64,000 bases of DNA from Pontitalea aquivivens (GTDB lineage Bacteria > Pseudomonadota > Alphaproteobacteria > Rhodobacterales > Rhodobacteraceae), in assembly GCF_046507575.1 (NCBI RefSeq), contig NZ_JBKFEY010000001.1, positions 372,001-436,000 on the forward strand, read 5' to 3'. The position numbers and the translations under genes are program-made. Below are positions 7,799 to 17,959 of the stretch, one piece after another. Position 1 is the stretch's first letter, and every line of letters starts with the position of its first letter. Under the pieces are notes generated by a model that saw only the letters and a program-made list of their open reading frames with translations, was not told the DNA's origin and searched no databases.

Positions 7799-9331
7799 AT
7801 GAAAGACATCCTGAACGAGCTTGAAGACCGCCGCGCCCAGGCCCGCCTTGGCGGCGGCCAGCGCCGGATCGATGCGCAGCATGCCCGCGGCAAGCTGACC
7901 GCGCGCGAACGCATCGAACTGTTGCTTGACGAAGGCTCGTTCGAGGAATTCGACATGTTCGTCGCCCACCGCTGCACCGATTTCGGGATGCAGGGCGATC
8001 GCCCCTCGGGCGACGGGGTGGTGACGGGCTGGGGCACGATCAACGGCCGCATGGTCTATGTGTTTTCGCAGGACTTCACCGTCTTCGGCGGCTCGCTGTC
8101 GGAAACCCATGCGCAAAAGATTTGCAAGATCATGGATATGGCGGTGCAGAACGGCGCCCCGGTGATCGGCATCAACGATTCGGGCGGCGCGCGCATCCAG
8201 GAAGGCGTTGCCAGCCTTGCCGGCTATGCCGAGGTGTTCCAGCGCAACATCATGGCCTCGGGCGTGGTGCCGCAGATTTCGCTGATCATGGGCCCCTGCG
8301 CGGGCGGTGCGGTCTATTCCCCGGCGATGACCGACTTCATCTTCATGGTGAAGGACACGTCCTACATGTTCGTGACCGGCCCCGATGTGGTCAAGACCGT
8401 GACGAATGAGATTGTCACCGCCGAGGAACTGGGCGGCGCCTCGACCCATACCCGGAAATCCTCGGTCGCAGACGGCGCCTTTGAAAACGACGTCGAGGCC
8501 CTGGCCGAGGCGCGGCGCCTGTTCGACTTCCTGCCGCTGAACAACCGCGACAAGGCCCCGGTGCGCCCCTTCTTCGACGATCCCGCCCGGATCGAGGAAA
8601 GCCTGGACACGCTGATCCCGTCGAACCCGAACCAGCCCTACGACATGAAAGAGCTGATCGCCAAGGTCGCGGATGAGGGCGATTTCTACGAGATTCAAAA
8701 AGATTTCGCCGCCAATATCGTGATCGGCTTCATCCGCATCGAGGGCCAGACCGTGGGCGTGGTGGCCAACCAGCCGATGGTGCTGGCGGGTTGCCTGGAT
8801 ATTGACAGTTCGCGCAAGGCGGCGCGCTTTGTGCGCTTCTGCGACGCCTTCGAAATTCCGATCCTGACCTTCGTCGACGTGCCGGGCTTCCTGCCGGGGA
8901 CCAGCCAGGAATATGGCGGCGTCATCAAGCACGGCGCGAAACTGCTGTTCGCCTATGGCGAGGCGACGGTGCCGAAGGTCACGGTGATCACCCGCAAGGC
9001 CTATGGCGGGGCCTATGACGTGATGGCGTCCAAGCATCTGCGGGGCGATTTCAACTATGCCTGGCCCACCGCCGAAATCGCGGTGATGGGGGCCAAGGGC
9101 GCGGTGGAAATCCTCTACCGTTCCGAACTGGGCGATGCCGACAAGATCGCGCAGCGCACGCGCGATTACGAAACGCGCTTTGCCAACCCCTTCGTGGCCG
9201 CCGAAAAGGGCTTCGTCGACGAGGTGATCCAGCCGCGGTCCACCCGCAAGCGGGTCGCGCGGGCCTTTGCCTCGCTGCGCACCAAGAAGCAGTCGAATCC
9301 CTGGAAGAAGCACGACAACATTCCGCTGTAA
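7799..9331 (+). CDS. pccB: Propionyl-CoA carboxylase, carboxyltransferase (beta) subunit
   Basis: Transfers the carboxyl group from carboxybiotin on PccA to propionyl-CoA, making (S)-methylmalonyl-CoA in the cytoplasm. At 510 residues it has the usual PccB length. Both carboxyltransferase halves are present: the N-terminal half has the oxyanion Gly-rich segment INDSGGARIQEG and MGPCAGGAVYSP, and the C-terminal half has DVPGFLPG and KAYGGAYDVM. The start follows an excellent GGAGGGG site. It is the first gene of a run of small genes ending in pccA, with methylmalonyl-CoA mutase downstream, and is probably controlled by the nearby ScfR regulator. Confidence 0.97.
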   Translation: MKDILNELEDRRAQARLGGGQRRIDAQHARGKLTARERIELLLDEGSFEEFDMFVAHRCTDFGMQGDRPSGDGVVTGWGTINGRMVYVFSQDFTVFGGSLSETHAQKICKIMDMAVQNGAPVIGINDSGGARIQEGVASLAGYAEVFQRNIMASGVVPQISLIMGPCAGGAVYSPAMTDFIFMVKDTSYMFVTGPDVVKTVTNEIVTAEELGGASTHTRKSSVADGAFENDVEALAEARRLFDFLPLNNRDKAPVRPFFDDPARIEESLDTLIPSNPNQPYDMKELIAKVADEGDFYEIQKDFAANIVIGFIRIEGQTVGVVANQPMVLAGCLDIDSSRKAARFVRFCDAFEIPILTFVDVPGFLPGTSQEYGGVIKHGAKLLFAYGEATVPKVTVITRKAYGGAYDVMASKHLRGDFNYAWPTAEIAVMGAKGAVEILYRSELGDADKIAQRTRDYETRFANPFVAAEKGFVDEVIQPRSTRKRVARAFASLRTKKQSNPWKKHDNIPL

Positions 9332-9343
9332 GGGGAACGGGCG

Positions 9344-9748
9344 ATGCGCGGCGGGCAGGTTCGATTGGCGGTTCTGGTCGCGCTGGGCCTGCCGGTCACG
9401 GCCCGCGCCGCCGATCAGATCGTCCTGCCCTCGGGGCAGGCGGTCGCCTGGGTCGAAACGGTGCAGGATGCGGCGGGACCGATGGGCCTGACCCTGCGGT
9501 TCCGGTTTCTGGCGCCGCAGATCGGTGCGGCAGGCAACATCAGTGCAGAGGAGGCGCTGGAAGACATGGCTTACCTGTGCGACAGCTTTGTCCTGCCGCG
9601 GCTGCCCGATCCGGGGCCGCAGCCTGCCGAGGTGGTGATCTCGCTGTCCGACCGGGCGGTGGACTTCGGCGCCACCGACCCAGAGGCCGTGCAGTATTTC
9701 GAGGCCTTCCGTATCGCCGATGGCGCCTGTGAGCCGGAGTATCTGTGA
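9344..9748 (+). CDS. DUF6497-type small exported protein
   Basis: 134 residues with an N-terminal signal peptide (LAVLVALGLPVTARA) and a mature domain of about 110 residues. The sequence matches my recollection of DUF6497 proteins of Rhodobacteraceae, with the conserved pieces RFRFLAPQIG and VVISLSDRAVDFG, a late EAFRI and a Cys near the end. Function is unknown. It starts only 12 bases after pccB with a GGGGAACG site, so it is probably co-transcribed with pccB. Confidence 0.8.
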   Translation: MRGGQVRLAVLVALGLPVTARAADQIVLPSGQAVAWVETVQDAAGPMGLTLRFRFLAPQIGAAGNISAEEALEDMAYLCDSFVLPRLPDPGPQPAEVVISLSDRAVDFGATDPEAVQYFEAFRIADGACEPEYL

Positions 9749-9956
9749 TGGTCCCGCGCGCGATTTTCCGGGGCATGGCGGGGCAGGGTGATGCGCCTTT
9801 GCCACAGCTTTGCCATCGTGATGGTGCCCCCTGTAAGGCGCCTGCGTTGCGGGATAAATTGCGGTTGGAACGGATGATGCCGTTTCGTTTTGCAGACATG
9901 CGGCGGGATTCGGGCCCTCAGGGTTCCGACCTTTCTCGCCGGGACAGGAGATTGAA

Positions 9957-10073
9957 ATGTCGAAGAAAGCCCTGCTCGCGATCGCCATGGTCGCTTTTGT
10001 TGCCGCTTGCGCCCCGAAAGCCGAAGCGCCCGCGGAAGTCAGCGTCGAGCCGACCTACACCGGCAAGCTCTGA
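9957..10073 (+). CDS. Very small lipoprotein (38 aa)
   Basis: A GGAG site (9947-9950) precedes an ATG and a 38-codon frame. It encodes a positively charged start (MSKK), a hydrophobic stretch and the lipobox VAAC, so Cys21 would be lipidated. The mature part is only 18 residues, mostly Ala, Glu, Val and Pro, ending in a PTYTGKL segment. I recall small lipoproteins with a similar tail at this place in related genomes, but have no function for them. It was recognised from signal, lipobox and ribosome-binding site rather than length. Confidence 0.75.
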   Translation: MSKKALLAIAMVAFVAACAPKAEAPAEVSVEPTYTGKL

Positions 10074-10082
10074 TACCGGCGC

Positions 10083-10106
10083 GGGGCGGGATCGCTTTTC
10101 CGCCCC
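10083..10106 (+). terminator. Possible terminator hairpin
   Basis: Arms GGGGCGG and CCGCCCC enclose a 10-base loop just after the small lipoprotein gene. There is no clear T-run, so it may be a weak terminator or an mRNA-stabilising hairpin. Confidence 0.45.
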
Positions 10107-10277
10107 GATCCACCCTTCCTTCGCCCGGTCCCTGCCCGCCGCAACCTGCGGGGCGCGCCTTTGGTCCGGGTTCATGCGTCGGGGCTGGATGGGTCACGCT
10201 GCGGGCGTGCCCTTGCGGCCCGAACGCCCCCGGCCCGCCCGATGCCCGGCCCCGGCCCTCAGGACACGAGGCCCGTC

Positions 10278-10676
10278 ATGCTGAAGCACCGTGGGTTCCC
10301 CGGGCGCCTGCCCGGAACCGATTTCCAATTCGTCATCCGCCGCGCCAACAAGGCCGGCGCCACCAGGATCATCCGCCGCGAACGTTACAAGGACCGCGCG
10401 CCCGCCGACCGGCGTGCCGATGCGGGCTTCATGGCCGCGCTGTGGGCGCATTTCGGCGAAGAGCCGTTTGAACGCGGCAACCTGGATGCCGGCCGCCTGT
10501 CGTGGCTGTTCGGCCGCGAGGTCGTGCCCGCCGAAGAACCGTTCGACCCCTGTTCCTATGACGCGATTCTGAAGATCGACGTCAAGCGCGCCCAGGCCGC
10601 CTTTCCCGAAGTCTTTGCCGAACCCGAGGCCTTCGATTGGGACGATGCCGATGAGGATGAGGACGACTGGGCATGA
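10278..10676 (+). CDS. Hypothetical protein with acidic C-terminus
   Basis: 132 residues. I do not recognise a family. The N-terminal third is basic (Arg/Lys-rich, around IRRANKAGATRIIRRERYKD) and the last 15 residues are strongly acidic (Asp/Glu with two Trp). No signal peptide or membrane segment is visible. ATG 10278 was chosen because the coding character begins there; the in-frame extension to 10161 is Pro/Arg-rich and looks non-coding. It lies between two lipoprotein genes in the pccB-pccA interval, on the same strand. Base composition and codon use look like those of its neighbours. Confidence 0.7.
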   Translation: MLKHRGFPGRLPGTDFQFVIRRANKAGATRIIRRERYKDRAPADRRADAGFMAALWAHFGEEPFERGNLDAGRLSWLFGREVVPAEEPFDPCSYDAILKIDVKRAQAAFPEVFAEPEAFDWDDADEDEDDWA

Positions 10677-11013
10677 TCTGGCCGATGCATCCGCAGAATT
10701 GGCAGCTTGTTGCCGAGCCCGCCGCGCGGGCCAAGGAAAGCTTTGCCACATCGGTCCTGCGGGCGCATCCTGTGGGCGTGGCGTATCCGGGCCGCGCCCG
10801 GGGGCGCCGCATCTGTCTAGTCCGTACCCCTTCCCTTCCCCTGCGGCCCGGTCCCTTGCGGGTCGGGTCGCTTTTTCGGGGTCGCGGGGCAGGGCGGTCG
10901 CTTCGGCAGGACTTTGCCGAAGGGCGGACCGGATCACGTCTTCTTGGCTTTCCCCCGGTCGTAATTACGCTAGACTCGGCACAGACAAAAACCCTGTGCG
11001 GAGGCAGTTCCAT
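10677..11013. other. 337 bp gap without a convincing gene
   Basis: An open frame starts at 10673 as an ATGA overlap with the previous stop, but it runs out of frame through the following lipoprotein gene and loses protein-like character after about 45 codons, so it was not called. The right end holds the promoter of the next lipoprotein. The middle is C/G-rich with several short inverted repeats and nothing recognisable. Confidence 0.5.
10944..10971 (+). promoter_or_regulatory. Candidate sigma-70 promoter
   Basis: TTGGCT at 10944-10949 and TACGCT at 10966-10971 are separated by 16 bases, 43 bp before the lipoprotein start. The local drop in GC content supports a promoter here. Confidence 0.5.
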
Positions 11014-11238
11014 ATGCGCAAATCCCCCTTCATCCTTGCCCTTCTGGCGGCTGGCACCCTTGCGGGCTGCATGCAGACCGATGGCGAACGCGCCCTGGTC
11101 GGCGCCGCGGCCGGCGCGCTTATCGCGGATGCGACCGATGAAAACATGGTCGCCGGTGCCGCGCTTGGCGCGCTTGCGGGCAGCTATTGCGACGATCTCA
11201 ACGTGCCCGGCTGCACGCCGCGCCCCAGATACTACTGA
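11014..11238 (+). CDS. Small glycine-zipper lipoprotein
   Basis: 74 residues: a short basic start, a hydrophobic stretch and the lipobox LAGC (Cys19), then repeated small-residue segments (GAAAGALIADAT, GAALGALAGSYC). These fit the glycine-zipper pattern of small outer-membrane or envelope lipoproteins. Its function is not known. The ribosome-binding site is GGAGG at 11000-11004. It has its own likely promoter and is followed by a strong terminator, so it is probably a separate transcript inside the pcc region. Confidence 0.85.
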   Translation: MRKSPFILALLAAGTLAGCMQTDGERALVGAAAGALIADATDENMVAGAALGALAGSYCDDLNVPGCTPRPRYY

Positions 11239-11280
11239 CATCCGGCTGGCCGCCCCCATCGGGGCGGGCCTGACTGATCG

Positions 11281-11316
11281 CGCCATCGGGGCCCCGTGCC
11301 CCGGTGGCGTTTTCGT
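11281..11316 (+). terminator. Rho-independent terminator
   Basis: A 12-bp GC-rich stem (11281-11292 with 11298-11309, two mismatches at most) is followed by TTTTCGTTTT. It closes the lipoprotein transcript and implies that pccA is expressed at least partly from its own promoter. Confidence 0.85.
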
Positions 11317-11396
11317 TTTCACCGAAACGGTCATCGACACGACTGCCAACACGAAGGGCGGGCGGGGCAATCCCCGCCCGATGGGAAGGGACTGAC

Positions 11397-13400
<2,004 letters not shown>

Positions 13401-13446
13401 TCATGCTTGCGCCGCAGGACCGCTGCCCGGGCCGGATGGCCCGCGC

Positions 13447-13530
13447 CGCGCCAGCGGCGCAAACGTTCCGGCATGTCGCGCCAGCGGCGCAAACGTTCGG
13501 ATCTGCCGCGCCAGCGGTGCAGGGCTGCCG
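13447..13530. repeat. Tandem repeat, 30 bp period, about 2.8 copies
   Basis: The unit GCGCCAGCGGCGCAAACGTTC recurs at intervals of exactly 30 bp (starts near 13447, 13477 and 13507; the third copy is degenerate). It lies between the convergent pccA and DUF4174 genes. Each unit contains the palindrome GCGCCAGCGGCGC. Confidence 0.8.
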
Positions 13531-13536
13531 CCGGGG

Positions 13537-14091
13537 TCAGCCCCCGATGGCGGACCCGGTGCCGGTTTCGGGGCCGGCAATGGCGTCCGGCGCCAGGCCC
13601 AGTGACTGGTTGCGGATTTCATCGCGCCGGATCGGCATCTTGTCGATCGCGCGCATGATCTCGCGCCCGTCCCAGGGCAGGGGCTTGCGCAGCGCGACCG
13701 AGCCGTCCTTTTCCACGATGACCAGCGCAAAGCCGCGTGGACGCAGCGCCCGGCGCACCGGGCTGATCGGCACGGGCGCGGTGTCGGTGATCACCACCAC
13801 ATCGCGTGCCGCCAGTTCGGGCCAGCGCGCGGCCAGAAGCCGCATCTGTTCGATGAAGGCGGGGTCTTCGGGCGTATTGGCAAAGACGACGATGGGGCGT
13901 TTTTTCCAGACAAATTCGTTTAAATCGGTGTCTTGGGCGGCAATGGGCGCGAAAACCATCGGGTCCGGCGCCGCCACGGCAGCTTCGGGCGCGGGGGCCG
14001 GGGGCGGCACAGGGGTACCCTGCGCACTGGCGGCAAGGGCCGAAAATCCTGCCAGAACAAAGGCAAGCACCAGCATCGGGGTTTGCACCAT
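13537..14091 (-). CDS. DUF4174 domain-containing exported protein
   Basis: 184 residues: a signal peptide (LVLAFVLAGFSALAASAQG), a Pro/Ala-rich linker, then a DUF4174 domain from about residue 55. The typical pattern is a Trp-Lys-x-Arg-Pro entry (EFVWKKRPIVVFANTP), a central LAARDVVVITD strand and the late GFALVIVEKDGSV. The fold is expected to be thioredoxin-like, but there is no CxxC pair, so no redox role is claimed. It is divergent from the sulfotransferase-like gene and convergent with pccA. Function is unknown. Confidence 0.88.
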   Translation of the reverse strand: MVQTPMLVLAFVLAGFSALAASAQGTPVPPPAPAPEAAVAAPDPMVFAPIAAQDTDLNEFVWKKRPIVVFANTPEDPAFIEQMRLLAARWPELAARDVVVITDTAPVPISPVRRALRPRGFALVIVEKDGSVALRKPLPWDGREIMRAIDKMPIRRDEIRNQSLGLAPDAIAGPETGTGSAIGG

Positions 14092-14269
14092 CGGATCCTC
14101 CTTTGTTGTTCATATAGGGATGCGGGGCGCGCGGGGCAAAGCCGGAAGTCCGGCATTTTCAGAAAATCCGGCCATTAAGCCCTTGGCCAGGGATTGTCGC
14201 GCAGACTGGCGCCAGATCGGGGCGGCGCTGTCTGCGTGCCCCGGCGCGGCAGTGGCGACGGAGACAGGA

Positions 14270-15190
14270 ATGGCTGGGCCGGTTGAAGTGATCTTGCATG
14301 TGGGCGCGCATCGTACCGGTACCACATCGCTGCAAAGCTGGCTTTTGCAGAATGCCGACACGCTGGAAGCCGCGGGCATTGCGGTCTGGGGCCCGGACCG
14401 GACCCGTGGCGGGCTGTTCGCGGGGCTGATGAAGCGGCCCGATGCGGTGACCCTGGCCGATGACCTGCTGGCGCGGCGATCGGCCACGCGCATCCGCGAT
14501 GAACTGGACCGCCTGGCCGGGGCAGGCATGCGCCAGCTGATCGTGTCCGAGGAAAACATGATCGGCACGATGCCGATCTGTCTGGAACATGCGACGATCT
14601 ACCCCGATGCGCGCGCGCGGCTGGACCGGATCGCGGCGGCCTTCGATGGCGCGGTGACCGGGGTGGGGCTGGCGCTGCGCAGCTATGATGACTGGTGGGC
14701 CTCGGTTCTGGCCACCGCGACCGGGTCTGGCGGCGGCGTGACGCAGCCGGATGTTCTGCACCGCCTGGCCAGGCATCCGCGCGGCTGGCAGCGCATCATC
14801 GCCACCCTGGCCGAGGCCTTTCCCGATGCGCGCCGCATCGTCTGGCCCTTTGAGGCGTTGGTGGGCCGCCATGGTGCGCAGCTGCGCCTGCTGACCGGGG
14901 GCGCAGCCCTGCCCGCCGCGGGCCTTTATGATGAGCGGCGGGCCCGCAATGCCCGCCTGCGGGCGCTGCCGGGGGGCAGCGCGGCGGATGCGGGCGCGCG
15001 GGTGCCCTTTGCCCCCGCCCAGCGGGCCGCGCTGCGCGCCCGCTATGAACAGGATCTGGCCTGGCTGCGCGCTGGCGCGGCGGGCGTGATATATACCGAA
15101 ACGGTTGCCGAAAGCCCGGGGACACAGGTGGGCACGGCGGCAGAGGAAGAAGGACCACCCCATGACGAACAGAAAAGAGGACTGGGCTAA
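14270..15190 (+). CDS. Sulfotransferase-like P-loop protein
   Basis: 306 residues. Near the N-terminus HVGAHRTGTTSLQSWL is a 5'-PAPS phosphate-binding loop of the kind found in sulfotransferase-fold proteins of Rhodobacteraceae. A Ser/Arg segment around GVGLALRSYDDWW could contribute to the 3'-phosphate site, but this is only suggestive. There is no signal peptide. The ATG at 14270 follows GGAGA. The larger open frame starting at 13397 passes through the antisense DUF4174 gene and was not used. Its last 29 bases overlap the start of methylmalonyl-CoA mutase, so the two are probably translationally coupled. Substrate unknown. Confidence 0.8.
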   Translation: MAGPVEVILHVGAHRTGTTSLQSWLLQNADTLEAAGIAVWGPDRTRGGLFAGLMKRPDAVTLADDLLARRSATRIRDELDRLAGAGMRQLIVSEENMIGTMPICLEHATIYPDARARLDRIAAAFDGAVTGVGLALRSYDDWWASVLATATGSGGGVTQPDVLHRLARHPRGWQRIIATLAEAFPDARRIVWPFEALVGRHGAQLRLLTGGAALPAAGLYDERRARNARLRALPGGSAADAGARVPFAPAQRAALRARYEQDLAWLRAGAAGVIYTETVAESPGTQVGTAAEEEGPPHDEQKRGLG

Positions 15191-17294
15191 GCTTGCGCAG
15201 AAGGAACTGCGCGACAGGCCGCTGGACGACCTGACCTGGCAGACGCTGGAAGGCATCGCCGTCAAGCCGCTGTACACGCAGGATGACGTGGCGGGCCTGC
15301 CGCATATGGGCAGCCTGCCGGGGACCGCGCCGTTCACCCGTGGCGTGCGCGCCACGATGTATGCCGGCCGGCCCTGGACGATCCGGCAATATGCCGGTTT
15401 TTCGACCGCCGGTGAATCGAACGCCTTTTACCGCAAGGCGCTGGCCGCAGGCCAGCAGGGCGTGTCGGTCGCCTTCGACCTGGCCACCCACCGTGGCTAT
15501 GACAGCGACCATCCGCGCGTGGTGGGCGATGTCGGCAAGGCGGGCGTGGCCATCGACAGCGTCGAGGACATGAAGATCCTGTTCGACGGCATCCCGCTGG
15601 AAAAGGTCTCGGTCTCGATGACGATGAACGGCGCGGTGATCCCGATCCTGGCCAATTTCATCGTGACGGGCGAAGAACAGGGGGTCGATCGCAGCCTTCT
15701 GTCGGGCACGATCCAGAACGACATCCTGAAAGAATTCATGGTGCGCAACACCTATATCTATCCGCCCGAACCCTCGATGCGGATCATCGCGGACATCATC
15801 GAATACACCAGCAATGAGATGCCCAGGTTCAACAGCATCTCGATTTCCGGCTATCACATGCAGGAAGCGGGCGCGAACCTGGTCCAGGAACTGGCCTTCA
15901 CGCTGGCCGACGGGCGCGAATATGTGCGCGCCGCGATCGCGCGGGGAATGGATGTCGATGCCTTCGCGGGCCGGCTGTCGTTCTTCTTCGCCATCGGCAT
16001 GAATTTCTTCATGGAGGCCGCCAAGCTGCGCGCCGCGCGTCTGCTGTGGCACCGCATCATGTCCGGGTTCGAGCCGAAGAAACCCGGCAGCCTGATGCTG
16101 CGCACGCATTGCCAGACCTCGGGCGTGTCATTGCAGGAACAGGACCCCTACAACAACGTCGTGCGCACGGCCTATGAGGCGCTGGCGGCGGCGCTGGGGG
16201 GTACGCAGTCGCTGCACACCAACGCGCTGGATGAGGCGATCGCGCTGCCCACCGAATTCAGCGCCCGGATCGCGCGCAACACCCAGTTGATCTTGCAGGA
16301 AGAAACCGGCGTCACCAAGGTCGTCGACCCGCTGGCGGGGTCCTATTACGTTGAAAGCCTGACGCACGAGCTGGCCGAAAAGGCCTGGGCGCTGATCGAA
16401 GAGGTCGAGGCGATGGGCGGCATGACCAAGGCCGTGGCCAGCGGCATGCCCAAGCTGCGCATCGAGGAATCGGCGGCGCGGCGCCAGGCGATGATCGATC
16501 GTGGCGAAGAGGTGATCGTGGGGGTGAACAAGTATCGCCTGGCCAAGGAAGACCCGATCGACATTCTCGACATCGACAACGTCAAGGTCCGTGAGGCGCA
16601 GATCACCCGGCTGAACGCGATGCGCGGGACCCGGGATGAGGCCGCCTGCCAGGCCGCGCTGGCCGAGATCACCCGCCGCGCCGCCGGGGGCGGCAACCTT
16701 CTGGAAGCGGCCGTGGTGGCCGCGCGGGCGCGGGCAAGCGTGGGGGAAATCAGCATGGCGATGGAAAAGGTGTTCGGCCGTCACCGGGCCGAGGTCAAGA
16801 CGCTGGCCGGGGTCTATGGCGCGGCCTATGAGGGGGATCAGGGCTTTGCCCAGATCCAGAAGGATGTCGAGGTCTTTGCCGAGGAAGAAGGCCGCCGGCC
16901 GCGGATGCTGGTGGTCAAGATGGGGCAGGACGGCCATGATCGCGGCGCCAAGGTGATCGCGACCGCCTTTGCCGACATCGGCTTTGACGTCGATGTGGGG
17001 CCGCTGTTCCAGACGCCCGAAGAGGCCGCGCAGGATGCGGTGGACAATGACGTGCATGTGGTTGGCATTTCATCCCAGGCGGCGGGGCACAAGACGCTGG
17101 CGCCGAAGCTGATCGAGGCGCTGAAGGAAAAGGGCGCGGGCGATATCCTGGTGATCTGCGGCGGCGTCATCCCGCAGCAGGACTATGACTTCCTGAAGGC
17201 GGCCGGGGTGAAGGCGATCTTTGGGCCGGGGACCAATATCCCGGCTGCGGCGCGCGAAATCCTTGACCTGATCCGCGCCGCGCGCGGGGCCTGA
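15162..17294 (+). CDS. Methylmalonyl-CoA mutase, adenosylcobalamin-dependent
   Basis: Isomerises (R)-methylmalonyl-CoA to succinyl-CoA, completing propionyl-CoA assimilation. The 710-residue single-chain enzyme has an N-terminal TIM barrel with the substrate-binding segments PFTRGVRATMYAGRPWTIRQ and FDLATHRGYDSDHPRV, and a C-terminal B12 domain with DGHDRG, in which His592 is the lower cobalt ligand. The usual GGVIP and FGPGT cobalamin pieces follow. ATG 15162 starts the conserved N-terminus. The gene is commonly named mcm, scpA or bhbA. It is preceded, with a 29 bp overlap, by the sulfotransferase-like gene. The epimerase gene is not in the window. Confidence 0.97.
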   Translation: MTNRKEDWAKLAQKELRDRPLDDLTWQTLEGIAVKPLYTQDDVAGLPHMGSLPGTAPFTRGVRATMYAGRPWTIRQYAGFSTAGESNAFYRKALAAGQQGVSVAFDLATHRGYDSDHPRVVGDVGKAGVAIDSVEDMKILFDGIPLEKVSVSMTMNGAVIPILANFIVTGEEQGVDRSLLSGTIQNDILKEFMVRNTYIYPPEPSMRIIADIIEYTSNEMPRFNSISISGYHMQEAGANLVQELAFTLADGREYVRAAIARGMDVDAFAGRLSFFFAIGMNFFMEAAKLRAARLLWHRIMSGFEPKKPGSLMLRTHCQTSGVSLQEQDPYNNVVRTAYEALAAALGGTQSLHTNALDEAIALPTEFSARIARNTQLILQEETGVTKVVDPLAGSYYVESLTHELAEKAWALIEEVEAMGGMTKAVASGMPKLRIEESAARRQAMIDRGEEVIVGVNKYRLAKEDPIDILDIDNVKVREAQITRLNAMRGTRDEAACQAALAEITRRAAGGGNLLEAAVVAARARASVGEISMAMEKVFGRHRAEVKTLAGVYGAAYEGDQGFAQIQKDVEVFAEEEGRRPRMLVVKMGQDGHDRGAKVIATAFADIGFDVDVGPLFQTPEEAAQDAVDNDVHVVGISSQAAGHKTLAPKLIEALKEKGAGDILVICGGVIPQQDYDFLKAAGVKAIFGPGTNIPAAAREILDLIRAARGA

Positions 17295-17300
17295 GGTCGG

Positions 17301-17352
17301 CAGCCGGGGGCGCTGCCCCCGGACCCCCGGGATATTTTTGCAAAACCGAAGG
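17301..17352 (+). repeat. Intergenic repeat copy d
   Basis: Hairpin GGGGGCGCTGCCCCC, then GGACCCCCGGGATATTTTTGCAAAACCGAAG. It follows the mutase stop codon by 7 bases and may serve as its 3' end. Confidence 0.75.
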
Positions 17353-17443
17353 GGGCAGGGGGGGGCCTGCCCCTTTGCTTTGATCTTGCGTGCGGATTGC
17401 GGCTTGCGCAAGCTGGTGCGGGCAGCAGCAGCAGGGGGTGGGC

Positions 17444-17941
17444 GTGGGACGTGTGACGATCCGACCGGCATGTGCGGATGACATCGGGCCGATCGTGGCG
17501 TTCTGGAACCCGGTGATCCGAGAGACGACGATCACCTTTTCATCCGAGGAAAAGACGGTGCCGGGGGTGGCGGCGCTGTTTGCCCGGCGCCGGGCCGAGG
17601 GGCGTGCGGTTCTGGTGGCAGCACAGGAAGGGGCGGTGCTGGGGGTGGCGCTTTACGGTCAGTTTCGTGCTGGTAATGGTTATGCCCATGCGATGGAACA
17701 TACGATCATTCTGGCGCCGGCGGCGCGCGGGCGCGGGATCGGGCGGGCGCTGATGGCTGCGCTGGAGGATCATGCCCGCCAGGGCGGGGCGCATGTGATG
17801 GTGGCCGGCGTATCGGTCGAAAACCGGGCGGGGATCGCCTTTCATGCCGCACTTGGCTATGTCGAAACCGGGCGGATGACGCAGGTTGGGCGGAAATTTG
17901 CGCGCTGGCTTGATCTTGTGTTGATGCAAAAGGTGCTTTGA
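17444..17941 (+). CDS. GNAT family N-acetyltransferase (phosphinothricin acetyltransferase-like)
   Basis: 165 residues. The pattern TIRPACADDIGPIVAFWN at the start, the acetyl-CoA loop APAARGRGIGRALM and the late ENRAGIAFHAALGY fit GNAT enzymes of the Pat/bar-like group, which acetylate small amines. The true substrate is unknown. There is no suitable ATG. GTG at 17444 was chosen because AGGGGGT lies six bases upstream; GTG at 17453 is possible. It follows the mutase but is separated by a repeat copy, and is 18 bases upstream of the next gene. Confidence 0.88.
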   Translation: MGRVTIRPACADDIGPIVAFWNPVIRETTITFSSEEKTVPGVAALFARRRAEGRAVLVAAQEGAVLGVALYGQFRAGNGYAHAMEHTIILAPAARGRGIGRALMAALEDHARQGGAHVMVAGVSVENRAGIAFHAALGYVETGRMTQVGRKFARWLDLVLMQKVL

Positions 17942-17959
17942 CCCGTTAAGGTTGCGGGC

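Noticed and set aside
10673..11395. 240-codon frame starting as an ATGA overlap with the 10278 gene
   Set aside because: It loses protein-like character after about 45 codons and reads the following lipoprotein gene and terminator out of frame.
13447..13530. 30-bp repeats as a CRISPR array
   Set aside because: Units are direct tandem copies with short, similar joints, no unique 30-40 bp spacers and no cas genes.
15100..15165. Cobalamin riboswitch before methylmalonyl-CoA mutase
   Set aside because: The mutase start lies inside the preceding gene, leaving no leader; no B12-box was seen.
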